DNA of 64,000 bases from Lentinula raphanica. Taxonomy: Eukaryota > Basidiomycota > Agaricomycetes > Agaricales > Omphalotaceae. Below the pieces are notes generated by a model. The model saw only the letters and a program-made list of their open reading frames with translations. It made no database searches and was not told the origin of the DNA. A program made the translations under genes and the position numbers. Position 1 is the first letter of the stretch. Each line of letters starts with the position of its first letter. Of the stretch, positions 47,806-57,887 are shown one piece after another. The stretch covers positions 310,001-374,000 of the forward strand of contig JANVFP010000020.1 of NCBI GenBank assembly GCA_027919835.1, in the 5' to 3' direction.

Positions 47806-48466
47806 TTCTCAGGTTGGCAGAGAATAGAACAGGCAAAGTAAAAGAGAACAATTTCTGGAGTTTGAGGACAGAGGGTATAATGCTATATCGTACTAAGTTT
47901 TGATTGTCTAGCAGGCTAGATAAGCCAACATTCTAGGAATAATAAAATTACTTACCTTCGGAAGGAGCTCTTATTTGATTAGCTACTTCAGCTAAAACTG
48001 TACAAGTGACTTCAGAACCTATATGATCCACTTGACACTTTGAAGCTATCAACAACAACAAATACACAGAGCCTAGGAGAAGGAGTTAATCCTGGCTTGA
48101 TTTTCATTTGGAGATTGAAATATACCAGTGCTTGCCAACCAAGCCCAACGAGACCCAGAGCTCAGCCACGTTCCCAAATCACTCCCGCTGAATCCTTCTT
48201 CCTTCAATTTGTTCAGGATATCAACAAGGGTGGGCATTTTTGATGTGTCTGCCAATTTTTGAGCGTTAAAGAAACTAGATATTTGGTAAGAAAACTAGAT
48301 CAGGTGTTCAGATAGAAGAAAGTTCTTACCTGTTGATTTTCGCTGTAAACATCAGCTCGTTCAATATTTTGCAGAAGGAGCTGAATAAAGACACGTTCTT
48401 GGAACAGTAACAATGTAGAGCAAGGTTTCCCGGGGATGTCAGGAAGCTGACAAAGTACTGTCCTGC

Positions 48467-49036
48467 CTAAATCCCAGGCAGGCAATTCCTTTTGGGAAAG
48501 GATTTCCCACGGTCTGGCAAAACTCCGGAAACAACAATTAAAAATGGTGCAACTTCAATAAAATGGCAAAAACTTACCATAAAAATAATATGACATGACT
48601 TTGTTAATTCTCTATAATTATATGACCTGAGTTTACAAATAGGACAATAAATAGTGGCCTGATACAATTATTATGGCTCCATTTTTTATTTTTTCAGAAT
48701 AGTATATAAAGACCCAAGATATTAGCATGTACCCCAGACTAGTTATTTTGTTATCAACCACTTACCCATTTCTGAGTCAACCCCTGTGACTGCAACCCTT
48801 ATTTTTCTTGTCTGAAGTCCAATCCAGCAAGCTTATACTCTGATCCATCAACTGACGTCCAACCCAGCTTTGCGATTATTACTCGTTCACTGTCTGACGT
48901 CCATCCCAGCTGTGCAACGACTGTGATTACCTGTCTGAAGTCCATTCCAGACAATGTAGCCACACCATTTTGATACTTTGCTGACGTAAAATTCCAGCAA
49001 AGGTCTGTGTGTTTGAATTATAGATTTCTAGAGCCG
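48467..49036. repeat. LTR-like tract with five degenerate ctgacgtcca.cccagc repeats
   Basis: Between 48805 and 49010 are five units such as tctgaagtccaatccagcaa, ctgacgtccaacccagcttt and ctgacgtccatcccagctgt, spaced 30-50 bp, and then gataaccccaggataatctacttcctggtgat, which is a diverged inverse of the gypsy LTR start (gatcaccaggaagtaacttatcctgggg). The tract looks like part of a related LTR. 48467-48600 is intron or upstream sequence of the TET/JBP gene. Confidence 0.45.
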
Positions 49037-49429
49037 TTATTGGTGATAACCCCAGGATAATCTACTTCCTGGTGATTCAGCTTTTGGGTCCATGATTGGC
49101 GTTGTGAACCAACCCCTTACAGGGGAATCAGTGATCAAGGCATTGTTTTCTTGCCAGGATTCTCCTTCTAGATCTCTAATGAAATCACCCAGCCAATCCA
49201 GATCATCTGGTGTGGAAGATAGCGCCAGCAGAATTTTAGAGCTCTCTGCCTTGACATGTTCGGAGGGTGAGGCTCTGGTAGAAGAGTAGACAAATGAGCG
49301 GTCCGAAGAGGTACTCGGGGTACCGGAAGGGATAGGGGAAGACTCTGAGTTTTCTGGTACATTTCCTGGTACGTTTTCTTCTTCTGAACCGTCCTCTGCT
49401 GCAGCTAACTGCGCCCTAGTTTTTCGCAT
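49037..49429 (-). CDS. Hypothetical acidic ORF (130 aa)
   Basis: ATG 49429 gives MRKTRAQLAAAEDGSEEE..., Ser/Glu/Pro-rich, with DLDWLGDFIRDLEGESW near residue 75. Not recognised. It could be an upstream exon of the TET/JBP gene or the start of a retroelement gag whose remainder is lost at the LTR-like tract. Coding status uncertain. Confidence 0.35.
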   Translation of the reverse strand: MRKTRAQLAAAEDGSEEENVPGNVPENSESSPIPSGTPSTSSDRSFVYSSTRASPSEHVKAESSKILLALSSTPDDLDWLGDFIRDLEGESWQENNALITDSPVRGWFTTPIMDPKAESPGSRLSWGYHQ

Positions 49430-50113
49430 CTGGACACTCGTACCATTTCTGGCACATCCTGATCGGTGTCCCCTCCCCCTCCTCCTCCTCCTCTACCTCT
49501 TCCTCCTTCTCTACCCCTCCCTCTACCCCTCCCTCTACCTCTCTTACTGCCCCTACTGCCCCTACCTCCTTTACCTTCTTGTTCACCTCCTTCCTCTTCT
49601 TGTTCTTCCTCCTGGTTGTCTTCAAGAGTCTCTGTCCTTTTTTTCTTGCGCTGAGAGGAATAGAGGTGTTCAATTTGAGAAAGTTAGACCTAAGAAGACA
49701 CTCACCCCTTCCCTTGGATTCTTCTCTGTTCCAGTGTTGGAGGCTTCCTCAAAGTCAAAAGGAACAGCAGAGGAGGGAGACCCAGCAGAGAACTGCAAAA
49801 CTGCTGTTCCCAAACCCAAAGTAGAACCCAACGTCGTCGTCGAGGGAGAACCCAAACGAAAACCCAACGTTGATGAAGGAAAACCCAATGTTGACAAAGG
49901 AGAACCCAACATAGAACCCAGCATTGACGAGGGAGAACCCAGCGTTGATGTTGAATGCAATGTCAACTCCAACGTAGAACCCAGCGTTGATGTTGAATGT
50001 GATGTCAACTCCAACGTAGAACCCAGCATTGATGTTGAATGTGATGTAGACTCCAATGTAGAACCCAGCATTGATGACGAAGAACCCAGCGTTGACGATG
50101 GAGAACCCAACAA
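49405..50113 (-). CDS. Repeat-rich ORF pair: Ser/Leu repeats then an RG-rich tail (minus strand)
   Basis: Exon 50113 to about 49707 encodes repeats of the type STLGSTLELTSHST and then DFEEASNTGTEKNPREG; a GTGAGT donor and a CTCTCAG acceptor (about 49706-49653) join it to RKKKRTETLEDNQEEEQEEE followed by an Arg/Gly-rich run (GGRGSRGSKRGRGRGRGRG) and DTDQDVPEMVRVSRCEK. RG-rich tails often bind RNA. The plus strand of the first part is also open (NVEPSIDVECDV repeats, 49734-50126), because the underlying unit of about 57 bp is a minisatellite free of stops. The 5' end is cut by the palindromic element at 50149. Confidence 0.35.
49860..50110. repeat. Minisatellite with cccagcrttgatgttgaatg units
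   Basis: Four to five units of about 54-57 bp containing aacgtagaacccagcattga and tgatgtcaactcc. Open in both strands. Confidence 0.75.
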
Positions 50114-50148
50114 CTACCTTGGATAACCTGATGATGGAGAACCAGACG

Positions 50149-52272
50149 CAGCTGATACTGTAAAACTTTTGTAAAAAGTACCGATGAGTTATCGGGTACC
50201 TATTGCAAAAAGTTGTGATGACCCGGAGGGGGTCCCAGAAATGGCCCCGGGGGGTGGTCATGCCTGTTACTACCTGTCACATATGGCTTATATTTACTGT
50301 TTTGGGTAATTAATAATCATCCAGATATTAGGGACGTTCAAAGTTAACCGCTGCCCGCTGCCAGCGGCTGCTGCTGCTGGCAGTCACGTCTCATGACTTG
50401 TGACAGCACACACATGATACCACATGACTACCTATGACAACGTGTACCCACGATATCTCCTTGCACCAAAATATACAAAATAATTTTTGAAATGCATCGT
50501 AACAGAATTTTTACCCAACAAAACTGCTCATGGAATTTTATGAAGTGGAAAATGCACAACTTTGGGTCTTTTTAGCCCAGATGACTAATTTATGTACGAA
50601 ATAGACTAGGAAGCGCTCAAAAACTTTTTGGCGCTAAAGGGCGCTAAAGGGCGCCAAAAGACAACGGTGACATCTATTTTAGGCAGTGTGATATTTGTAA
50701 GCCAGCAAGTAGCCGCTGCCTGCTGGCAGCGGTTAACTTTGAACGTCGCTATTAAATAAGCAGTACATTTTCAAAAAACCCCGAAAATTCATAAAAATTC
50801 ATAAAAAACCTAAAATGGCCTAATTAGGTCAGATCAGGATATGTAAGCAAATGACCTCATATGATAAAAAATGATGTAGGGTCAATCTAGGTACTAAAAA
50901 TAGCCTAAAAAATCACTAAAAATGCGAAAAATATTTAGGGATGGTATAGAGCCTATTGCAGGTCCAGGCACATCAAAATTATGAAAAAAGGAAAAAAATT
51001 GATCATGATCTCATCTTGTAGCAAAAAATCTGAAAAAAATCCTAAAAATAGTCAAAAAATTCAGGGGTGCCTTGTTGGCCCTGAAAACGCAAAATAAAAA
51101 AAATACATGACAAGTGTAAAAATTTTCATCACTCCAAATCATTCCAAATCCACTATACAGTCAGTATATATGATGTATATGCTATATTTAGCATCCTAGT
51201 ACCTTTATTGGGCTAAAAATAGAACTTGATCTCATCTGATAGCCAAAAATCTGAAAAAATCATAAAAAATGCTCAAAAAATTCAGGGGTGCCTCAGTAGC
51301 TCTGAAAATGCAAAATAAAAAAATTTACACGACACAATTGAAAAACAAAATCACTCCAAATCATACCAAATCCACTATACAGTCAGTATATATCATGTAT
51401 ATGCCATTTATAGCACCCCTAGTGCTCTTGCTAACTCAGAGCAATTTATATTACTCAATATGTTACAATGTTACTTAATATACATAATACACTTATTGTT
51501 ATACTATAGCACACTTATAACAATGAGTTTTGGGCGCTTATGGGCGCTTATTTGGTGTTTTTAAGTCGAAATTCATTAATAGCACACTCAATAATTTTTG
51601 TGTGGGCTCTATACTGTGTAAGGATGTTGTCTATATCATATTCCTCTAGATACAATTCAGAGAGCTCGAAAATTCAACCTGTGGGGCTGTATAGTGGATT
51701 TGGAATGATTTGGAGTGATGAAAATTTTTACACTTGTCGCATATTTTTTTTTTATTCTGCGTTTTCAGAGCCAACAAGGCACCCCTGAATTTTTTGACTA
51801 TTTTTAGGATTTTTTTCAGATTTTTTGCTACACAATGAGATCATGATCAATTTTTCCTTTTTTCATAATTTTGATGTGCCTGGACCTGCAATAGGCTCTA
51901 TACCATCCCTAAATATTTTTCGCATTTTTAGTGATTTTTAGGCTATTTTTAGTACCTAGATTGACCCTACATCATTTTTTATCATATGAGGTCATTTGCT
52001 TACATATCCTGATCTGACCTAATCAGGTCATTTTAGGTTTTTTATCAATTTTTATGAATTTTCGGGGTTTTTGAAAATGTACTGCTTATTTAATATCTGG
52101 ATGATTATTAATTACCCAAAACAGTAGATATAAGCCATATGTGACAGGTAGTGACAGGCATGACCACCCCCCGGGGCCATTTCCGGGACCCCCTCTGGGT
52201 CATCACAACTTTTTGCAATAGATACCCAATAACTCATCGGTACTTTTTACAAAAGTTTTACAGTATCAGCTG
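50149..52272. mobile_element. Palindromic CASCTG element (2.1 kb, including a nested 419-bp element)
   Basis: Ends are perfect inverse copies: CAGCTGATACTGTAAAACTTTTGTAAAAAG. The left arm reaches the centre (gggcgcttatgggcgctta near 51533); the right arm lacks its inner third. Flanks differ (ccagacg and cctttgg), and the host on the left (RG-rich ORF) is unrelated to that on the right (copia). Confidence 0.85.
50331..50749. mobile_element. Nested 419-bp element with GGGACGTTCAAAGTTAACC ends
   Basis: Left GGGACGTTCAAAGTTAACCGCTGCC, right read inward GCGACGTTCAAAGTTAACCGCTGCC, flanked by tatta on both sides. Sister palindromes show the empty site gatattaaataagcagtac. A family with ends beginning GGG and a TTA-containing duplication would fit PIF/Harbinger, but the duplication here is five bases, so the class is open. 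It contains gggcgctaaa repeats at 50636-50660. Confidence 0.85.
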
Positions 52273-53522
52273 CCTTTGGATGGTAAGTCAATCTCTGAGA
52301 GGAAAGAGCGGAGCCAGGTAGCCTGCTGACATGTCCGAGACAGGGCTATGTACTCGGCCTCAGTGGACAACAGGGCCACCATGGGTTGACGTTTTGAGCT
52401 CTAGGACACCGGCGATCCTGCCATGAAGAACACGTATCCTGATGTTGATCGTCGCGTGTCGAGACATGCTCCATGGTCCGAGTCGGAAAAGGCCTTGGGG
52501 TTCAATCCGAGACCGGTTATGTCCTCTTGCCCAGGCGGTGGGGCCTTGTAGGTAATTGAATAGTCTGTTGTCGACAGCAGGTAGCCTGCCAGCCACACCA
52601 TGCATTCCCAGTGGGCTCTACCTGGATTAATTTGAAATCTGGCCAGTAATCTGGCTGCGTATGCTATATCGGGGTGTGTGCAAGTCTGCCACCACAGTAC
52701 AGGACCTACAAGTTCTCGATAGGGTTTCCCTGCCATGAACACCTGTTCATCTTCAGGAAGTGGAGTGGGAGCGGCTTCGAGTTTGATGCCAGGGGGAAGT
52801 GGGGTGTATCGCTGCCTTATGTAGGTGAGATTGAAGTGTTCGAGCATACAAAGAATGTATGCCTTTTGGGAAATGGTGATAGCTTTGGTCGAGAGATTTT
52901 GCTTGATGGTCATGCCCAACAGAACTTGTGTCATGACTTCGCTTGCCTTCCATCGCTTCCCAAGGTCATCTATTGCCTTCTGTCTCCCTTCGTGTGTTGT
53001 TGATCCCCCGCAGACATTGTCACCATAGGTGCTGGTGAGTGTGTACTCATCACCATCCCACCTGTATCTGATGCATGGGTCAGCCCTGGAAAATATGTAT
53101 CCATCCTCCTTGTACCCGGCAGATAGTGTCTCTTGCCAGTCATGGCTGCCCTGCATGGTGCCGTATATGGACTTCTTCAGCTTACAGACTTTGTCTTCCT
53201 TCCCTGGTTCTACAAATCCATTGGGCTGTCGCATGTAGACGTTGTGCATTATGGGGGAGTTTAGGAAAGCTGCTGTGAAGTCAACCTAGGTGCAATTAAA
53301 GAGTGGTGACAATGGCTAGCACAATTCGTACTGACTCCATCCTTGCAACGGTGCCATATGTTTTGGCGTAATCCTGACCTTGTATCTGGGTGAAGCCTTG
53401 CGCGACCCATCGTGCCTTGCATTTCAGTACCTCACCAATAGGACTGTATTTGACTGCATAGGTCCAGCGTCCCCCTGTGAGATTGGCATCTGGTAGAAGG
53501 TCGATGAGTTCCCAGCAGTCCT
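52273..53522 (-). pseudogene. Ty1/copia pol fragment (RT C-terminal part and RNase H)
   Basis: Minus strand from 53520: RWVAQGFTQIQGQDYAKTYGTVARMES, then a stop and a one-base shift near 53285, VDFTAAFLNSPIMHNVYMRQPNGFVEPG, CKLKKSIYGTMQGSHDW (the usual GLKQ position), YGDNVCGGS (in place of the YVDDM catalytic motif), and in RNase H SDSDHGACLDTRRSTSGYVFF. A TAG replaces an expected Trp codon at 52401-52403, after which MVALLSTEAEYIAL continues to the palindrome boundary. Both ends are cut by other transposons. Confidence 0.9.
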
Positions 53523-54128
53523 CATCAGGAAAAACACTCTAGGCCTAGGCAACTGTGAGTATCTTTGAGGCTCTCTAGAGGGCCTACATGCTTAGAAGAG
53601 CTAGAAAGCACTGAGGAAAATGGGCATTTCTTAGACAGCCTTAAAGAAATATACTTTGATCTGAGAGCACCTCAAGAAATGGCTAATTCCTAGAGACTCT
53701 GAAAGTGCCTCAATGACCTAGGCTGCCCAGGTTACCCAGGTCACTAAACTGCTTTGTAGTGCTTTGTGATGCTTTGAGGATCTTTGAGGATCTTTGAGGG
53801 TCTTTGAGGATCTTTGAGTGTCTCTGAGTGTCTTTGCAAAGCTTTGTAGCAACTCTTTAATATCAAATTCAATGAAGAAAACATCATCCAAATAGAAAAT
53901 TATATAAGTACATTGCAGAACTTTCTTAATCTAGAAGATACATGCATCAAAAACTCCAATTGACAACTTTGACAAAATTTCATTGCAATGACATATTTGG
54001 CCTGCCACCGTGAACCATGTACAATCAAAAAGTTTGTCACATGGTCAAAACACATCTATAGCTATATTAACTACATGTCTACATGCTGTATATGTTATCA
54101 TATCTCAATGAAGGACCTTATATATAAC
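53523..54128. mobile_element. CATCAG element A2, truncated
   Basis: Begins CATCAGGAAAAACACTC and follows the reverse complement of element A (19691-20681), including gcctgccaccgtgaaccatgtacaatc, up to about 54128, where homology stops in cttatatataac. The second end is missing. Inserted in the copia fragment. Confidence 0.85.
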
Positions 54129-54793
54129 ATATAAAGAAACCTCGTGCCAGACATTTAAACGAGGATGGCCGACCCCACCTCTGTAATAAATATGTTTAAA
54201 ATATATAATACCTGTCACTGTCGGGCCCCAACAAATGATATGTCATTGTGTGATGCACATTGTGTAATGCACTCTGTTTCGTGTTTTTAAAGAGAGTTCG
54301 TGTTTAAATCGTGTTTATTTAAAGAGAGTTCATCTTTAAAGAGAGTTCGTGTTTAAATGACAGTCATGTATTCAAAGAGTATGTGTATTTAAACAGTCTG
54401 TGGGTATTTAAAGAGTGTGTTTAAAGGGTGTGTTTAAAGAGAGTGTTTAAAGAGTGTCCATGGTTTTAAAGAGACGTGTTTAAAGAGACGTGTTTAAAGA
54501 GACGTGTTTAAAGAAACGTGTTTGAAGAGACGTGTGTTTAAAGCGAAGTGTTTAAAGAGTGTGTTTAAAGAGTGTGTTTAAAGCGAAGTGTTTAAAGAGT
54601 GTGTTTAAAGAGTGTTCATGGTTTTAAAGAGACGTGTTTAAAGCGAAGTGTTTAAAGAGAGATCTGTTCAAATTGACGTAGTTAAAGAGAGGTGTTGAAA
54701 AGAGAAGTATTGAAAGAGAACGCAAGATCGAGAGAATGTGCTTGTACCCGGGTATCAAGAGAAGAGTGGGCAGAGTGATCTATCCTGTACGAA
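54129..54793. repeat. Minisatellite of gtgtttaaagagac/agtgt units
   Basis: From about 54285 to 54690 there are roughly 25-30 imperfect 12-16 bp units (gacgtgtttaaagaga, gtgtttaaagagtgt, gcgaagtgtttaaagagt). 54129-54284 shows no feature. The array lies just downstream of the next gene and could be in its 3' UTR. Confidence 0.85.
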
Positions 54794-57615
54794 TCACAAC
54801 AGATCAAGGTATGAACTCTGAAGTGCTTTGATGAATCTACCATTCTTACCTACCAGAACAGCATTACCTTCTGCGTTCTGGGTAACGTAGCCTTCAAAGA
54901 CTCCGTTAGAATCCATCATCGCAACTCGGCCATCGGATTGTGTGACAACATCACACCAACTACCCTTCGATCGTTTTGGCTTTTTTGTAGCAGGTTGAGA
55001 GCCGGAATCTGGATTCGGCCTCTTTGTGATCCTCGCGCGAGAACTTCTGCGTACTTCGGAAAGAGGATTGACCTCTTCATTGGAGGAAGTCGAAGGACCT
55101 GCCACAGGTCCGACATCTCCCCCCGAATGTTTCTTGTGATTCTTCCGGCCACTGCCACGAGTCTTACGTACAGCACGTACAGGAATCGCTGGCGAAGACA
55201 CGGAGCCAGCGATTTGAGAGATCGGAGAAGAGGAAGCGGCGTCGTTAGGAGGTAGTGTTGAATTGACCAAAGGAATGATCGACGAAGCAGGAACAACGGT
55301 CGGAATTGGGACAATGGCACAATCAACCGACGGAGGCGAAGATGATACGTTGGAAGATGATACGTTGGAAGTGGGTGGCGAACCATTTATCTGCCCTGTT
55401 TGCGAAGAGGAAACAGGCGTCACAACATTTTGAACAGCTTGCAAAGGGATGCTGGTAGTGTTTGCAGTGAGGAGTGGGACGTCCGAGTCGAGTGGCGAAG
55501 ACACAGATGAAACACTTGGAGGTACTGGGGTACGTGTATGAGAAACATTAGGTATGGGTGGAGGAGCTATTGGAGCTATCGAAACAGCCGACGAAGGCAT
55601 TGATGGTATATTTGAACCGGGCGTGCGATTCTCTGGAACTCCAGGCAGTGGCTCAGAAGAAGCGCTGCATGCCGACTGCGAAGACAATGGCGCAGGAACA
55701 CCAGATTCCTGTATTACCATCAATTGTGCATCCGACTATCTCTTGAATATTCAGAAGACTTACAATGATCTCTTCGCCTGCCATTGAGTCAAGAGCTTCT
55801 TGCTGTAAGCGTAGATTTCTCCGCTTCTGAATCTCGGCCTTCTCTCGAAACGTGAACAGCTGGGCACAGGAAGGTGCACATATTCGAAGAAGGTGGTCTG
55901 CTAGCTGAAAAAGGTCTGGGATTTGTAAGGTCTCGATCTCTGTCAGAGAGACAGGGAAATTGTATGTGATCGTGTCATAGTAGTCGTCTGGGTTGGTGTG
56001 AATCTCCGCCAACGGGATGGATGGATGTTCTGAATCTTTCGGCCATGAGAATTCTGCGGTTCAAAGATCAATTAGATGATCAAAGACATGAGTTTATGAC
56101 CACATACCCCATAGCTTCTGTAAGAATCCCTTGAGTACATTACAGACATCTGAGGCTGACGACCCTCGAAGATCAATTCCAACAAGAACCGGAATGCCAT
56201 TCTTGTATTCGACGTAGGTGGGAGCACTATTCGGTTGTGCTACTTGAAGCTCGGGTCTCTCTGGAGGGTGCAAGTAAGTCGACATAATGTCAGACTGAGG
56301 ATTAAGTGACGAACTAGGTACGTGGAGTTCACAGTATGTGGACCACCAGTCTATAAGACTCGCCGCTCGAGTATCATTTTCCTGACTTAACAGGAAATGA
56401 GGAGGGGGATGTCCGTTTTCTGGGCTAGTGTGATGAGCGTTCAACCTGGGTGTTATATATTGCCAAATCAATGACAGAATATGTTGTGATATGCAGAAGA
56501 CGACGTACCGACCAAATTGTACTTTGTTTCTCTTGTTTCGGAAACCGAACAGCATGAAGACTTCCATTGAACCCAAGGCTCCGCTTTGACAGATGGCTTC
56601 CAAGGAGGTCTTCATTGCTGCAGGGAATTTCTTCTGGTTTCTGAAACACGTTTAACTACTACTTTCTTGCAACGACTCATGCGCACGAGCACTTACTCGA
56701 AAATATCAGGTTCGTGAACCATCTTTGCATACGAGTCCTGATCAGCATTCTTCCACAGCTCGGATAGGGCCCGTTGAAAGAACCCCCCACCGTTGTCGCT
56801 TCTACGTTTATCGACATCATCTGGGTCAATGCCGGCCTCTTCGCAAGCCTGAGCTGCGGAAGCTCGCATCCTGAGGGCCTCTTCGTTGATTTTTTGTAAG
56901 TTCTGCATGCGGAATATGTCTTTAGCCGTGGTAGAATGCTTGAATGACACCAAAGTTTCAGCTGCTTTCAAAGCGTCCATGGAGTCGATGGTCTTGTTCG
57001 GTTGCAGATTCGCGATAGCTTTCTGAACCACGTTGTGTATGAGTACAAAATCAGATGGTGTACTCACTTCATACCTGCACAATATCGTGTTGATTTCTTT
57101 TCACGAACGTGTTATGTCGGTAATTCCGAAACATACCCTTGATAGTCTAAGGCTGAAGCTATGAGCACGAAAGAGATCAAGTAGAAATAACATGCCTTTG
57201 TTAGTTTTTGTGATGTGTCGTCAACAGTCGCAAAGATTGGCAACGTTCTGATCTCTTTAACGGTATCATCCAACCAAGTAGTGATGGAGTCTGGGTCCCG
57301 TCCGCGAGCGCTGTCGAGCTTGCCAAGATGCAGCTTCTTCTTTCGCAGAAGTTTCTCCCAGTCTCGGAATCTGGAACGCACCGCCTGTTGCTGTTCTGGT
57401 GTGAGAGGAGAATCACGGCCGCGTTTCTTCTTCGTCATTGTCGTCGCCATAGTACTAGTAGATTCGGACTCGGTACCAGAACCATCGGAGTCGTCATCGG
57501 GAGGTTCATCATCGGGAGGCTGTTGGTCCCCAAGCACTGCAGAGCCAACGTCTGCTGGGCTGGACTGAGGACTGGGTGCTGAGGAAGTGTCATCAAAGGC
57601 TAGGTGATTGGCCAT
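54794..57615 (-). CDS. Conserved-looking protein of unknown function, six exons, 843 aa
   Basis: Exons 57615-57137, 57074-56697, 56640-56509, 56445-56108, 56053-55764 and 55708-54794; the five 54-63 bp introns have GT-AG borders and total coding length is a multiple of three. The N-terminus is acidic/Ser-rich with TKKKRGRDSPLTPEQQQ, followed by helical segments (RFRDWEKLLRKKKLHLGKL; DFVLIHNVVQKAIANLQPN; QNLQKINEEALRMRASAAQ), a central part (IDWWSTYCELHVPSS; LFQLADHLLRICAPSC) and a long Ser/Pro-rich tail with a basic patch (RSSRARITKRPNPDSG, KKPKRSKG) that could be a nuclear signal. The last 45 residues (VVTQSDGRVAMMDSNGVFEGYV) look folded. No family recognised. It ends tandemly before the SPT5-like gene, 272 bp away. 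Confidence 0.8.
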
Positions 57616-57887
57616 GGTCTAGGAAATCAACGGGAAGAAAACGGAGCGGCTGTACTAGGTATAAGATATGTTTTTCACCTTGTAGCGTTCATAGTGAAGT
57701 CCTGTGCCCGTCGGTCATAGTTTAATGTCATTGCGGACAAGCTAGCTATACCAATCTGACTTACGATCTGGATGAACCAGCTTGGTTCATCCATGGCAGA
57801 CATACAATCCAGATGATCTTACTCAAAATTTTCAAGAAAACAGCAAAAGTATTGAGTTATTCAAGAATTGGAGATACAGCATGTATT

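Larger units (their letters stand above)
44538..48466 (-). pseudogene. TET/JBP-type 2OG-Fe(II) dioxygenase gene, catalytic domain preserved but gene disrupted
   Basis: Exons on the minus strand: 48466-48330, 48274-48126, 48047-47956, 47892-47443 (split by a 282-bp element), 47384-47071, 45670-45615, 45560-45478, 45423-45207, 45154-44981 and 44930-44538, with GT-AG introns and consistent phases. The last exon has the dioxygenase core: FTGLVININVSTGAHQDIGD (HxD iron ligands), GGEICLYQP, GDIISFCSQDYIHFNDHYWGKR (distal His, and the Arg that binds 2-oxoglutarate) and VVHTDMNG. TET/JBP enzymes oxidise 5-methylpyrimidines in DNA. Damage: an extra CA near 48000 shifts the frame after GSEVTCT, and the element at 47524 breaks another exon; the 1.3-kb palindrome sits in the intron 45671-47070. 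Upstream exons are not clear. The pre-disruption gene is the same family as the gene at 1-1893. Confidence 0.82.

Noticed and set aside
49466..49654. Poly-Pro/Leu plus-strand ORF
   Set aside because: It is the antisense reading of the Glu/Gly/Arg-rich minus-strand exon.
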